A stretch of DNA of 64,000 nucleotides, taken from contig OX387193.1 in assembly GCA_947561395.2 (NCBI GenBank), positions 10,912,001 through 10,976,000 on the forward strand, given 5' to 3'. Under the pieces are notes generated by a model, which saw only the letters and a list, made by a program, of their open reading frames with translations, ran no database searches and was not told where the DNA came from. The DNA comes from Buxus sempervirens (taxonomy: Eukaryota > Streptophyta > Magnoliopsida > Buxales > Buxaceae). How positions within the stretch are numbered: position 1 is the stretch's first letter; every line of letters begins with the position of its first letter. Below are positions 32,095 to 43,670 of this stretch, one piece after another. The position numbers were made by a program, and so were the translations under genes.

Positions 32095-33301
32095 AAGTCA
32101 ACTACTAACTTCCCTAATGGAGGATGGAAGTTCAACTTAATTAATTCTCTATGGCCTTCTTCAATTGTCTCCCAAATTGTGTCAGCCCCTGTTTCTCCTT
32201 CATTACATCAAGATATGCCAATCTGGAGGTTCACATCCAATGGGAAATTTTCGGTGGCTTCAGCGTATAGGATGTTCGATCCTGCCTGTTATCAAGAAGA
32301 CAGCTTCTGGTTGAAAATCTGGCATATTAAGTGCCCTGCTCGAGACAAATTTTTTCTTTGGAAAAGTATGCTTGGTTGTATTCCAACTGCAAATTTTCTT
32401 TCAAATAGATTACCTTCTATTATTGATCATTGCTGTTTTTGTAATTCCATGGGGGAGACGGTTGAACATTTGTGGATTAATTGCACATTTTCTCGTGCTG
32501 TGTGGTTGGCGACAATAGGCGGCTCATCTCAACAGTTTGGTCCTCAAAATTCCTTTAACTTATGGATCAGACATATTGTCAAATCTACTTCAACATCATT
32601 GGGTAAAAGGATTGATGGTTTCCTAACTAATATAGCTATTTTTCGGCTGGGTATTATGGTCACATAGAAATCATGTTCGTTTCAATCATGCTTCTCCCAA
32701 TGTGCTACAGGTGCTCAGGCAATTCAAGAGACTAAGCCAAGAAATACATAATCTAGACTCGCAGCAACATGATTCTGCTACTCCAACGCAGGTCTATGTT
32801 CGATGGAAGCCCCCTCCACAAATGGTAATCAAACTCAACTTCGATGGAGCATTTAGGCGTCGAAATGGGCTGGCTGGAATTGGTGTGTTAGCTCGGAACC
32901 ATGAGGGCAAGTTTCTTGCAGCAATTGCTTCTGGGTGTTTTGTTTCTAACTCTCTACAGGCTGAAGCTTTAGAAGGAGACTCTCTACACTGATAAGGTTA
33001 ATGCAAAAGTTGATCTCTGGGAGAGCAGAAGAGAATAACATTCCATGGAGGATCTTACCATATCTCAAGGAGATCAGTGCTAACCGGGTGAAATTCCAGA
33101 GTTTACAGATTCAGCATATTTACCGGGAAGGAAACATGGCTGCAGACTATCTAGCTAATTTTAGTCTTGATAATTTTTCTTGCTGTTGGTTTAAGAAACC
33201 TCCTGTTATATTATGTAATATAATATATGATGATGCTAGGAATGTGTTGTACTCAAGGACTTTATCTTAATATAATTATCCTTTTCACCCAAAAAAAAAA
33301 A
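32095..33301 (+). mobile_element. 5'-truncated LINE (L1-type) with poly(A) tail
   Basis: The 3' part of a plant L1 ORF2: the zf-RVT domain (32179-32667; IWHIKCPARDKFFLWK, zinc ligands in CCFCNSMGETVEHLWINC) and an RNase H domain (32800-33200; KLNFDGAFRRRNGLAGIGVL with the catalytic D, then YREGNMAADYLANFSLD). Frames are broken near 32667 and 32992. It ends in CTTTATCTTAATATAATTATCC and a poly(A) of 11 at about 33291-33301. It lies at the border between units B and C, inserted into sequence seen intact at about 12694. Confidence 0.9.
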
Positions 33302-33331
33302 TCTTGATGTAGATGATACAAGGCTGATGAT

Positions 33332-34211
33332 CCGTGGTTGAGTTTTGACAATTTGGGCTATACGCATACATTTATTAGTGTCCAAGCCCAGTCCAGAACA
33401 CTGCCAAACCCAACCACCAACCACCAACCACCCACCCCCCTCTCCTCATAACTTCCTCTATTGTTTGTCAATTTTTTTTATCAAAATAAAATAAAATTTA
33501 ACAAATGCAATACTAAGGGTATGATAAGGTTAAGCACAAGTTATGCTTGACTAAACTCATGTTTAGATCAAGCTGGAGTTTGATTGTGATATGAAGCCTA
33601 ACCCCAACCCAAACTAAAATTAACTCATTAGTTTGAGCTCTTGTTTTATAATTAGGAAGTTGCAGTCTCCTAAAGAACATGCAAATCACATAAATTTTTT
33701 TTTTTTAACCCAAAACAACCTTATAATATCTTATTATTATATATTTTTAGGAGGATAATTTGGTTTTTTTTTTCCTCACTTTCCAAAAGGTATCTCATAT
33801 GATCAATTTTTAAGATTTTAGATATCTCGAACGAATACTCATATCTCCTTTCTAATTATTTACGTATAGTAATGCACGTCCATTATATGCATGTTAATTA
33901 AGCTTTTCATTTTTATGAGGACAAGGAGATATGATGCCAATTTTCATTCTGCATTAGAAGCATATAAGAATTAACTAAAACTATAAAATAAAATAAAAAA
34001 TTAAGAAAAGAGAGACTAGAGCAAACTCTGAATTAGCACGTGTAACACGAGTATTGCCATTTTATATGTTGACCAGAACATACATGAGCTTGACTTCCTT
34101 GTCACACTAATAATAATACTATACTACTAATATATGATCCATCTCTCTGCCGTTCACACGTACATATATGCAGAGTTTCTTCTCTAGCTTACAAGAGCAA
34201 GGGCTAAGGAT
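33332..34211. repeat. 3' flank of expansin copy C
   Basis: Collinear with 7602-8544 beside copy A. No gene seen. Confidence 0.8.
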
Positions 34212-36239
34212 TCACCGGAAGTTAACCACTGATCTATAGGTTGCACCAGCCTCCCACCCATCTGGAATCACGTTTCCGGCGACCAGTGTCTCGCTGGAAT
34301 ACTTCGACCTCAACCGGATCGACAATGGAGCTTGTAATACCGGCGAAGAGTCTAGCTTCCACACAGCTCCCCATGATTGTTGCATGGCCTTCCAATCACC
34401 GGACGCATCCTTCAAATCCAACCCGCCAAGATCACCGTCCCCGTCTTCAAACTCAACTACAACTGCAAAGTAGTGAGGGTTCGATCCTGAATCAACATGG
34501 AATGCAAGTTTCCTTCCTGGATAATCACATGCCACACTGCAATCCAAGCATGTCCCAGGGCAATAATTAACTCTCACATACTTTAATTAATTGTGAATTA
34601 AAGGATAAATTATATATTAGATAATATATTACTTAAGATTTTGTTATGAACTTTTATTAATTGAAAATTTTGAACTACATACCGAGCATATTGAATTTCC
34701 AAGACTCCTGCATTGCGAAGTCGTTCTTCTTGTCCCGCGATCGCCATTGCTCCAAATGAAGTGCCACTCAGATCGAAATGCGCCGATTCAGATGTGCAAC
34801 CGGGGCAAGAATCAGTGATGACTACCCTCACCGGACGTCCAGAGCACGCCGGATTTTTTGTGCATCTCACCTAGCAGTGAGAAAGTTCAACAGGCATTAA
34901 ACATAGGATTAAATATGTTAAGAGTCAATAATAATATAAAACATTTATGGAAGTTTTGTTTCATCTTACAATATATTATAATTTCCCCTTAACATATACT
35001 ATATTCCATGCAGACAATGTAGCACAATTTTCTTCTTAACTCCAAGCATAAGCTTTTATATATTTTATACGGCATAAACCAAGATCACCATACATGACTT
35101 TGAATAGATTTTCTTTTCTTTGAATGTATTTTATGCGGCAGATGAAATGACTCTTATGAGGCCTGGCTTTTTTTGTACTGCAAAGAGTTATTTGTGCCTA
35201 TTAAGTTGAATGGCATCAAAACGTTTGCTAAAACTAAACATAAGTGGAAGAAATTGAATAGGAAAGCCGTTGGACATATTAGGTAATAGGTTGATCAAAA
35301 TATCTTTCATGAATGTCTGTTGTAACTAGCGGTGAAATATGCGTCCACGTCCATGTATGAACTGACATGTAGACATGCTTAACCGTTGGACCAAAAGATA
35401 TTCCAGCCAGGGGCTCCAGCAAATACTCCCATCTTTCATCATGTAGCCAAAGTTGTTAATGCTTCTTACCAGCTGATGCTTACAACCTTCCAATATTATA
35501 AGTTCCCATGCTGAGAGGAATTTAATTCAAATGACTTCATGGTTGCAATTATTGGACTTCATCGATGACACGTGCCTTCTTTTTTTTTTTCTCCTTTCTA
35601 GATTTTTATTTTTGTATTAGGAGGGACTTAAAATTAAAGATTAAGAAAAAAATGAATTAGAACAAGGGCACTACTTGGAAGCAAGCACCACATTCCTGTC
35701 CTCCACTGAATAGAGAAGGGCCAACTGCAGTAACCATGGAAGAGAAAGGAGGTTGTGACACCACATTCCCATACCCACAAGCTCCACCTACACAAAGTTA
35801 TTATTTGTATTGGTTAATCAAAACACATTTGTGTAAACCAAAGAATTACAAGAAAAAGCAAGACAATATATAAAACAAAGCAGACTACTGCAAATTAGGT
35901 CATCGTATCAAAGACTTAAAAAGCATGTATTGGAATAGGACAAGAGAGGGCTTGTTTTCAAACATCAAATAAGTAATGCAAAACAAAAACATGAGTTTTC
36001 AAAGCTAGAGACATCGGAGATAAAGAATGAAGTACCAAATGAAGATAGACTTTACCATCACTTCCGGCGCCATTGGGGCTGCCGTACCAAGTCGCTCCGG
36101 CTGGCAACCATTGGGTTCCGACGGTCGTCAAGCCTAGGCGTTTGGTGTTAAAGCATGAGCTCAAGTTAGAGAAGCAGCACAAAGCTAGTAGAGAAGAGAG
36201 AAGAAGAGAGGAGAAATTGGAGCTCAGGAACTTAGCCAT
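34212..36239 (-). CDS. Beta-expansin, copy C (intact, four exons)
   Basis: Exons 36239-36056, 35787-35675, 34870-34683 and 34536-34212 have the same lengths as copy A (184, 113, 188 and 325 nt) and give 269 residues. Signal peptide [20 protein letters not shown], then [25 protein letters not shown] (CGACYQ in A), [20 protein letters not shown], and a CBM63-like domain with WGAVWKLD. All family cysteines visible in A are kept. The gene is therefore a second intact EXPB for secreted wall loosening. Its promoter is alignable with copy A only to about 36515; beyond that the sequence differs, so regulation may differ, and no PSF1 remnant lies upstream. Confidence 0.93.
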
Positions 36240-36317
36240 GGATGCTCTATCACAAAGTACTGCAAGTGCAATTGCTGCTAGTTATTTTGCCTGTGTTGTT
36301 CGTTAGAAAGATTCAGG

Positions 36318-36325
36318 TATTTATA
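36318..36325 (-). promoter_or_regulatory. TATA box of expansin copy C
   Basis: TATAAATA on the minus strand, 79 bp upstream of the ATG, at the same distance as in copy A. Confidence 0.7.
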
Positions 36326-36515
36326 GACCTGAAGCACATGCCTCGTCGCTCTCATTCCCATGTGCAAATTCATTGAATAATGAAATGTTTGTAGTCATAC
36401 TTCTTCTTAAGCCGTGTGGTTAATAACTTGGCTAGCTAGCTTGGCTAAAGGGTTTAAAGTTTAGCCATTCTTCTCTAGCATGGTGACATTGTTAAAGATA
36501 CCTTAAAATTCTTCA

Positions 36516-37540
36516 ACGGCATCTGACAAGACGCTTTTGATTGGTCGGTCCATGACGATTAAAAAAAAAAAAAGTCTGAGACCCACCAACTAGAATTTTT
36601 TGGTTTGTTGAAAAAGTATGAGATTAATATCCACATTACCTCGCAAATTAAATTAAAATGGGATATCCAAATAGCAATGCTTTTTATTTTTTGGGTGAAG
36701 ATCCGAATAGCAATATTTATAGCTTGTTTTAGCAATGCCCAATCTAATTGCAATGAAAAATAAAAATAAAAAGCTTCATGCATATGAAAATGCTAGTTAA
36801 AAGAGATGAAACTATGGTTCCATGACCAATCTTTATATGTGAATTGATGGATTGATAGAACTGATATATATGATTTATTTGAAAAATTCAATGTCTCGTG
36901 AACTCTTTGTTAGTCCATTGATTAGATATATATGGTTGACAAAAATTGGCTATGGTTCCTCTTTGTACAGGATGAAACTGTAGAAGATTTTAATGTTTAG
37001 TGAAATTATATACATGTTAATCTTATGAACACTATACCACACCTACCTGACTTGGCTCGCACATCCAATTATAAAGCAAAGATGAACAATTCTCGCTTAA
37101 CATTTGGTTTCCAAAGAATATTCCTTAGAAAATTTAAAGACAATTGATGTTTCGCTTCAATAAATATGCACACTCATCCCAATCCACTAACCAATTTGTT
37201 AACATGAAGCATTCCACATGCCACAAATTTGTAACAGTAGGACTCTGCAACATATATAGCTTTAAATCTCTGATTTTATAGTATCATGGTTAGCTGGTAA
37301 CAGTACATACTAATATTAGTTGAGTCTTAAAACCCTACTTTACAAAGAATTCGAGTAGTTTAGTAAGATTAAGACTTTCACAAAGTTTGAAATTCTCTAT
37401 TAAATTAATTATGTCAACTTGACCAAGGTTGCAAATGGGTCTGTAGATCCAAATACAACGTATAAAGATCATATTTGATATAATTTTATATATATATATA
37501 TATGTATGTGTGTATATGTATGTGTGCATAAGAGTAGCAG
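36516..37540. other. Intergenic, nothing recognised
   Basis: AT-rich. It starts where homology between units A and C stops. Contains a short (TA)n / TGTATG microsatellite at about 37487-37525. Confidence 0.5.
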
Positions 37541-37544
37541 AAGC

Positions 37545-37800
37545 TTTTTTTTTTTTTTTTTATGGAAAGCCGAGCTAAGCCCTTTCTTCATTAGATGAAC
37601 ACAGAGTTACAAGAACTGTGGCTACATGCCAGAAAACACAGATAAAACACCCATAAAAGCCTAGAAGCAAAAGAAGCCAGGAGACAGGGGAAGCATAAAC
37701 CTCAACAATCTGGTAACAGTTCTGAGTAAAATTTGATCTATGAATTAGCCTCTCGTTGTTTATGTGTGGAGCCTCGATCAATAGTAACACCATTTATGAC
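37545..37800 (-). mobile_element. LINE 3' end remnant
   Basis: A poly(T) run at about 37545-37561 precedes a minus-strand reading ending in GAAAGGGCTTAGCTCGGC and TTTCCAT, a 3' end style seen in plant LINEs. Only the 3' terminal ~250 bp remain. A second T-run at 37809 may mark a neighbouring tail. Confidence 0.45.
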
Positions 37801-38061
37801 AAAAGAAACTTTTTTTTTTTTGGTAAGAATTTATCACAAAAGAAACAAAACATATCTTATACAAGATGATATTCAAAATGTTTGAGCCCCACCAATCATG
37901 CAGTCATGTGATTATTTGATTAAGATGTACTTGCGGTGAATGACATGAGAGAAAGGACCATAGACAAGAATGCACAGACATAGAGAACTGACACATTGAC
38001 AAATACTAAAATCTAATAAAATTCAGACACGTGTAATGTGTACGTACGTTTGATGAGTCGT

Positions 38062-38560
38062 TATATTCTTAGCTACAGTTTCTCTTTTTTGGGATTTTAT
38101 TTAAACGCAACAAGGTTTTAGTCATACTTTATTAACTAAATTAAGACACACTGATTTTCCTAAATTAATTAAAAGCTAGTCATACTTTATAAAAATATTT
38201 GAAAACAAGTGAGACCCACCATATTACGTGGCATTAGTTTTTGCTGTTGGCATGAAATGTTACCGCGTGAAGCATATGAAAATAAGGATGACAATAGCTA
38301 ATATCAACCCTTAACCCACACCTATGGGATCAATAACAATGCAGGTCAGGTTGTCTTTGGTTATACTATTAGTAGAGGCACGTGCATTAGTGCGCATGTG
38401 CAGATGTTTACAACATGTTTAAAATAGTGGAGGATTATTTTGTTTGGGGAAAGCAATGTTTGGAAGGAATATATAAATTAATAATATAATTATTAATATA
38501 TATAATATTTTAATATGTAAAATAATATTTAAAATTTAAGAGTGGGTCAGGGTGGGTTGG
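38062..38560 (+). repeat. Dispersed duplicate of 655-1295 (copy 2)
   Basis: Collinear with 655-1295, including AAAACAAGTGAGACCCACCATATTACGTGGCATTAG-like sequence (described in pieces) and the following hAT-like element. Here it is not preceded by an LTR, which shows where the LTR at 1-654 ends. Confidence 0.8.
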
Positions 38561-38650
38561 GCTAAAACCTAAACCCGAGTTTGGCAATAACAAACCTATC
38601 CTATTTTTTGGGGTTGGTTGGTATTAAACGGATAACACTATCATCCCTAT
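38285..38650. mobile_element. hAT-like short non-autonomous element
   Basis: Ends AGGATGACAATAG (left) and CACTATCATCCCTA (right) are imperfect inverted repeats. The interior has AACCC / GGGTTGG words (GGTCAGGGTGGGTTGGGC, AAACCCGAG) typical of such elements. Its left 430 bp also occur at 865-1290, cut short. Confidence 0.5.
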
Positions 38651-40619
38651 CAAACAAATCGTGTTTTTTGAATGAGCCCATGTGAAACATTTATAACAAA
38701 GAAAAAGATTAATTATCAAATGTTTCACGTAACAACATATCACTCCAACAACAGAAATCAACGCAACAGAAAAATGTAACAGATGCCATTCCATCTTTGT
38801 GTGCCCTCGATGACTTGGCGTGTATCTATAATGTTTGGTTATTTACCATTCCATGACTGCTTGTCCCCGTGATGAATAGACAATTCATTCTAGGTAAAAT
38901 TTTTAAGTAAATTACACATGGTTCTAAATATTTTGAAAAGTATGACTAATCCCTAACTATATCAGAAACCACAACTCAATTTTAATTTATAAGACAGTGA
39001 TGGAGCCAGCTGAGCCGCTGAGGAGCCGAGCGGCCAAACAGACTTCCACATTTTATGCATGGCTTGCTGAAGTCATGCAATCAGGCCGTCCACGTCGCAC
39101 TCGTAAGGAAACTGAGCATTAATTGTCGGCAGGCCGAGTGGGCCAACCTGATCCTTATTTGGACCTTCCCGGTTTGTCCTTCGTCAAAAAGCTGATTGGC
39201 CCACAGATCCTGCCGTTAATGGTGGTTACTTGGTCGTTGGGTGACTTCAGATTCCCGCGAGTATCACGGCTGCCCTTTTCAATCTCCCACCGATCGGACG
39301 GCTGAGATTAACCGGATGTCCTAATCGTAATCTAACAAGATTTAGCAGCTTTTAATATATGGTATCGGATTTGTAGCCTTGATAGTATCTGATTGAATCA
39401 GAAATTTCAACTACCAAATCTTTCATACTCTTTCATCAATTTATTTTCTTTGTTTTTATGCACATTTTTTTACTCTTATTATGTTTTTTTTTTTTAAAGA
39501 TGATAGAATGTTAATCTAATCATCATTCTAATGTTGATAGGTCGACTCTTATCGGACCGTTTGATAGTGATTCGACGGTCCGATAAGAATTTTTTAAAAC
39601 TAGGGGATTGGTGAGATAGAATTTATCATGTACAGCATAATTTGTGCCATAACTTATGGGTGACTTGTTAATTTGAATTTACATGGAAGAAAAATGAAGC
39701 AGAGTGAAGACTTTGCTTAAAAGGGGGGAGAGGAGAAAATTGAATACCCCTTATTTCAAATATGATTATTCTTCTGTGACAATTACACCTCATTTTAACT
39801 ATTAGGTTAACATCACCTTGGATGAGTTTGATATCTCCAATCCTTGATGACAATAAAGATAGGGATTTTAACCAATTATTGTTAATAATGTGAAAATTAT
39901 ATGGTGTATTTCTATTTCTATTTAAAATAGAAGTAGCTTGATGATATTAAAAAAAAATGACTCTAAAATAGCCTTTAGAATTAGAGTTGCAAAACCATTA
40001 GGGTTTTGGATTGTATTCCTATGCATGTTTGTCTCACTTCATGGGTTGGGCCTACAAATTTTACCTTGAAGATTGAGCAAACCCTAATTCAGTGCAACAT
40101 TTCAACAGATGGGGTCCCATGTCTGCCTCCATGATTGTTTATATGGAGAATGCACCAAACAAATTTTTTTTTCCAAAACCACCCACCTCATAATGCCCTT
40201 TTAATTTTATATTTTTATTTTTCACTTTCTCAAAAATACCATTTTAACAATTTTTATTAGATGTCCTAAACAATTACAATTATACCCCTTTCTATTGTAT
40301 ACGTGCAGGATTGCACCTGCTAGTGGCATTTAAAATGAGATTATAGACATCTTGGATTAGTGAAAAAGGGGCCTGTGTATAGGTGTAAACGGGCCACTCC
40401 ATTGCTTTTATAAGTCCGAATTAATTTCAATTTTGTTAGACCAGAACTAGGCTTGGAACTAAAATTTCAAAAGACCAAAGCCCAAGTCAAGCCCCGTTTA
40501 CAAATCATTCTTGTTGGTACATGTGATTCAAAAGGGACCTCCCACAGATTTCCCATCCCCCTACTTTTGCTTTTTGTAGGGCTTATCCCCATAACTTCAC
40601 CGTGTGTGTTTGCTAAGCA
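38651..40619. other. Intergenic; GC-richer patch and one hairpin
   Basis: No gene recognised. 38995-39310 is GC-richer than its surroundings and contains a promoter-like phrase GATCGGACGGCTGAGATTAA, but no coding match. A 13-bp perfect hairpin is at 39548-39587. Confidence 0.4.
39548..39587. repeat. Perfect 13-bp inverted repeat
   Basis: CTTATCGGACCGT and its exact complement ACGGTCCGATAAG are separated by 14 bp and followed by a short T-run. Confidence 0.8.
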
Positions 40620-40624
40620 ATATC

Positions 40625-40939
40625 TGTTGGAATTTGTCTCACATTGGAAATTCACCCTTGTTTCACCCACCATATAAGAGATAGATTTCCCTCACCTTAA
40701 TGCCTAGATTTTAAGGTTTAGGCCCCTCCTCTTATGTGTTGTTGGGCTTTCAACATGGTATCAGAGCATAACCTATGTCCACGTTGTGTTTTCCAGCATA
40801 AGGGGGGCTGTTGGAATTTGTCCCACATTGAAAGTTCACCCTTGTTTCACACACCATATAAGAGATGGATTTCCCTCACCTTAATGCCTAGGTTTTAAGG
40901 TTGAGGCCCCTCCTCTTATGTGTTGTTGGGCTTTCAACA
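40625..40939 (+). mobile_element. Complete TRIM retrotransposon
   Basis: Two 131-bp direct repeats (40625-40755 and 40809-40939) start TGTTGGAATTTGT and end GGGCTTTCAACA. Between them are a primer binding site TGGTATCAGAGC (40756-40767, complementary to the initiator Met tRNA 3' end) and a purine tract AAGGGGGG directly before the second LTR. The target duplication is ATATC at 40620-40624 and 40940-40944. Total 315 bp with no coding capacity. A relative is at 59836-60095. Confidence 0.95.
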
Positions 40940-41156
40940 ATATCTGTACACATTTGAAAAATTTTCACTCATGTCCCTTACAAAGGCCAAAGCAGAAAAT
41001 CCTATAGTTCGATTGTACCCATACATATTCTTAATACATACATCCACTAGGGGAATGCACGCGCTGTGCACATAGCAAAAGAATTAGAAAACAAAGAATC
41101 AGTATGTCGGCAGTTAGTTATGATACATGTGGGTAACAAACTAGGGTCTTGGAGTA

Positions 41157-41350
41157 GGGATGAAATCATCTGTCACATTTGCCTGCAACATCCCCTGCTT
41201 CGATTGTGAGATGCTGCTATTTAGAGCATCTCACAGCCACTGTTTTTTTCATTGTTGTAAATGTTTGAAGTGGGGCTCACATGAAAAAACAATGGCCGTG
41301 AGATACTACCAGGGGGTGTTGCAAGCAAAGGTGATAGACGATTTCATTCC
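41157..41350. mobile_element. MITE with 40-bp terminal inverted repeats (family member 3)
   Basis: The left end GGGATGAAATCATCTGTCAC and the complement of the right end GGAATGAAATCGTCTATCAC stay alignable for about 41 bp (…TTTGC.TGCAACA.CCCCTG). The interior folds back again (CACTGTTTTTT and AAAAAACAATG). Length 194 bp. The same termini as at 6967-7187. Confidence 0.8.
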
Positions 41351-41511
41351 ATTGGGGTATAATTGAAAAAAATTTTAGGGTCTTATGTCAATGAGAAAAC
41401 ATAGGGTTGGCTTTATAATAGCATAGACAGATAGTATAGATGACAATGGAACACATCTTTGAAAATTCACAATTTTGAGGCATAAGCTAAGTTACTGTAA
41501 GTTTAGTCTGT

Positions 41512-42483
41512 GTTTGGGATTACTTAATTAAGCACTTATTTTAACTTATGACTTATTAAAGCACTTTTTTTATGTTAAAATGTGTTTGGTAACATCAAAT
41601 GGTTCAGCTCTTATCCATAATCAGTAGGGGAAGATTACCCATAAGGAGAAGCTACGGAGAGCAGCTTCTCCTTACCGCCTCTCCTTGCAGAGGTCTGCCT
41701 CAACTCCTCTCTTCCTTCGTTGACACGTTCGTTGACTTCTCAATGCCAAACCAGATACCATTTCAACTCCAAACCAGATACCCTTCTCCTCAATGCCTTG
41801 TCACCGTTGGCGATCTCCACGGTGACCTCCATAAATCCAAAGAAGCCCTGAAACTCGCCGGTATTATTGACGACTCTAGTAGGTGGATTAGGGGAGACGC
41901 CACCCTCGTCCAGGTCAGCGACATGCTTGGCCGCGGCAACAACGAGCTCAAGATTCTCTATTTTCTTGAGAAACTGAAGCACAAGGCCTCGAGATGTGGT
42001 GGATCGGTGATCACCATGAACGGGAACCACGAGATCATGAACATGGATGGCGATTTCAGGTTCGTCACCCCATCTGGTCTCCATGAGTTTAGGGTTTGGG
42101 CTGATTGGTTTCGTGTTGGTAATTCGATGAAGAGTCTATGTGACGAGTTGGAGAAGCCAAAGGATCTCTATGACGGGATTCCTTCTATGTTTCCGAGAAT
42201 AAAGGAGTCTCACGATGGGATTAGGGCTCGAATTGCTGCATTGCGCCCTAAGGGTCCAATTGCGATTAGGTTTTTGTCTGGGAATGTAACAATGTTGGTT
42301 GTTGGTGAATCATAGATAAGATGGTGACGATCTCCCTCTCCCTCACTCTAAGTGCTTAATAAAGGCATTTACCAAACATAAACTTTTTTAAATAAGCAGC
42401 TGTTAGTGATAATGGATAAGTTCTTAATTAAGATAAATTAACCATTAAGCACTTACCCATAAGGATTAGCAATCCCAAACGTC
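41512..42483. mobile_element. TIR element carrying a phosphatase gene fragment
   Basis: The left flank reads GTGTTTGGGATTACTTAATTA..AGCACTTA..GTGTTTGGTAAC; the complement of the right flank reads GACGTTTGGGATTGCTAATC..AAGTGCTTAAT..ATGTTTGGTAAA. These inverted, AT-rich ends bracket the SLP-like open frame. The right border coincides with the point (ACCTAAGTTG, about 42484) where homology to 47045 onward begins, which supports it as an insertion edge. No clear target duplication was found. A hAT- or MULE-like gene-carrying element is inferred. Confidence 0.6.
41599..42315 (+). pseudogene. Shewanella-like protein phosphatase (SLP) fragment, motif-defective
   Basis: The 238-codon open frame has PPP-type phosphatase motifs: GDLHGD (motif 1), GNHEIMNMDGDFRFVTPSGL (motif 3) and IRARIAALRPKGPIA, typical of plant SLP1-type chloroplast phosphatases. 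Motif 2, normally GDVLDRG, reads SDMLGRG, so the second metal-binding Asp of that motif is lost. The frame stops at VVGES, where the family continues with VFVHGGL and the C-terminal metal ligands. Truncation plus motif loss indicate a non-functional capture inside the TIR element at 41512-42483. The long open frame suggests it is young, or that a short protein may still be made. Confidence 0.8.
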
Positions 42484-42485
42484 AC

Positions 42486-43670
42486 CTAAGTTGAATGCAA
42501 TTTTAAGATGTTGCAGCTTCAGATCTGCACACATACATAACAAACATTTGTAATTCATTGTACCCACAGCTGCTTATTTTAAGATGTTCCAGCCCGCTTG
42601 TGGGCTAGCACGGCACGGCCCGTGGTCCCTAGCCGTGCCATGCCGAACCTTGCTTCTGGGGTCCGTGGCCCGTTAAGGCATGGCCCGCGTCAAGCGGGCG
42701 TGCTAGGCTGTGCCGCGTGTAGGCCCAACTCATCGTGCCAACTCGCCAAGCACAAAAACAACTAGTCATTTTTTACCCCAAAAAAAGTTCTAAAAATAAA
42801 TTTTTTTACAATTTTGGCGCCGCGCGCCCCCCCCCCCCCCCCCCCCCCCAACAAACAACAATATTACGGGGTATACTAGTAATTGATTGTAAATGACCAA
42901 TTCTACCCTTCCAACAACCAAATAACAGTCATATTTGAGGGTAGAGGTGGTAAAAAACCACTTTTGGTTTTCTATAAATAGGCCTAACCCTTCCCACTCC
43001 AAACCACACCTCTTCTCTTCTCTTTTTACTTTATCAAGATCTTGTTTAAAGATTTGGCCAATGACCGGCAGATTTAGCAGAATGCTCACATGAGGGGGTC
43101 CCTAAGCCGACCATTGGCAAATCTTTTAACAAGATTCTAAGAAAGTTATAAAATTTTTTTTTCCTTCATTTTCTTCGTTGAGTTATGTTTAGTGATTTTG
43201 TTAATGGCCTGTAGAGTGACAGTACTCCTTGAGCCTGACCATTAGCAAATCACTAAACAAGCTTCTTCACGTCTATATAAGAGTTGCAAAAGTATTACTT
43301 GCGTCGATTACTGTTTGGATAGTTAATTGGTAATAGATGTAAGTAACACTGTTGCAACTCTTCATCTTAGCATGATTGAGGTAAATAACTTTTGTTTACT
43401 ATTTTTTTCTATTTTTTTATTTTTTTTTAGAAAACTACCCCGAACCCGGCACGACACGACCCAGCCCTAACTGTGCCACGGCTAGGCCGTGCTTGGGTTT
43501 TCTTTGACGGGCCAGGCATTAAGGAAGCAAGCCGAGCCGGCCCGTTAAGCAACCCTACCCAAAAACAAAGAAAACTTACTTGGCTGTGATCAGAATTATC
43601 ATATGCTAGAACCACTATAAAAGCCTAAAAGGCAACCTAGAGCAGAATATCAATCTGCAGAAAAAAGTTT
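42486..43670 (-). repeat. Diverged copy of the KUA1-like gene 3' flank, interrupted
   Basis: 42486-42585 and 43556-43670 together match 47045-47345 (TTTTAAGATGTTGCAGCT, GAAAACTTACTTGGC, CAACCTAGAGCAGAATATCAATCTGCAGA). The interruption is the word-rich element at 42590-43555. Confidence 0.65.
42590..43555. mobile_element. Word-rich non-autonomous element (GGCACGGCCCG words)
   Basis: The left 150 bp and the right 120 bp are dense in complementary words (GGCACGGCCCG, TAGCCGTGCC, GCCGTGCTT, GGCCCGTTAAG). The right end CAACCCTA resembles hAT-like ends. The core has inverted ATTTGGCCAATGACCGG / CGACCATTGGCAAATCTTT pieces, a C-tract at about 42828-42849 and AT-rich filler. Confidence 0.5.

Noticed and set aside
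34241-34570. Plus-strand 109-codon frame opposite expansin exon 4
   Set aside because: Shadow of the expansin coding strand; the same shadow appears at 8574-8903.
36073-36306. Plus-strand frame opposite expansin exon 1
   Set aside because: Shadow of the minus-strand signal peptide exon; the same occurs at 10418-10651.
40756-40767. TGGTATCAGAGC as part of a tRNA gene
   Set aside because: Only the primer-binding segment is present, between two LTRs.
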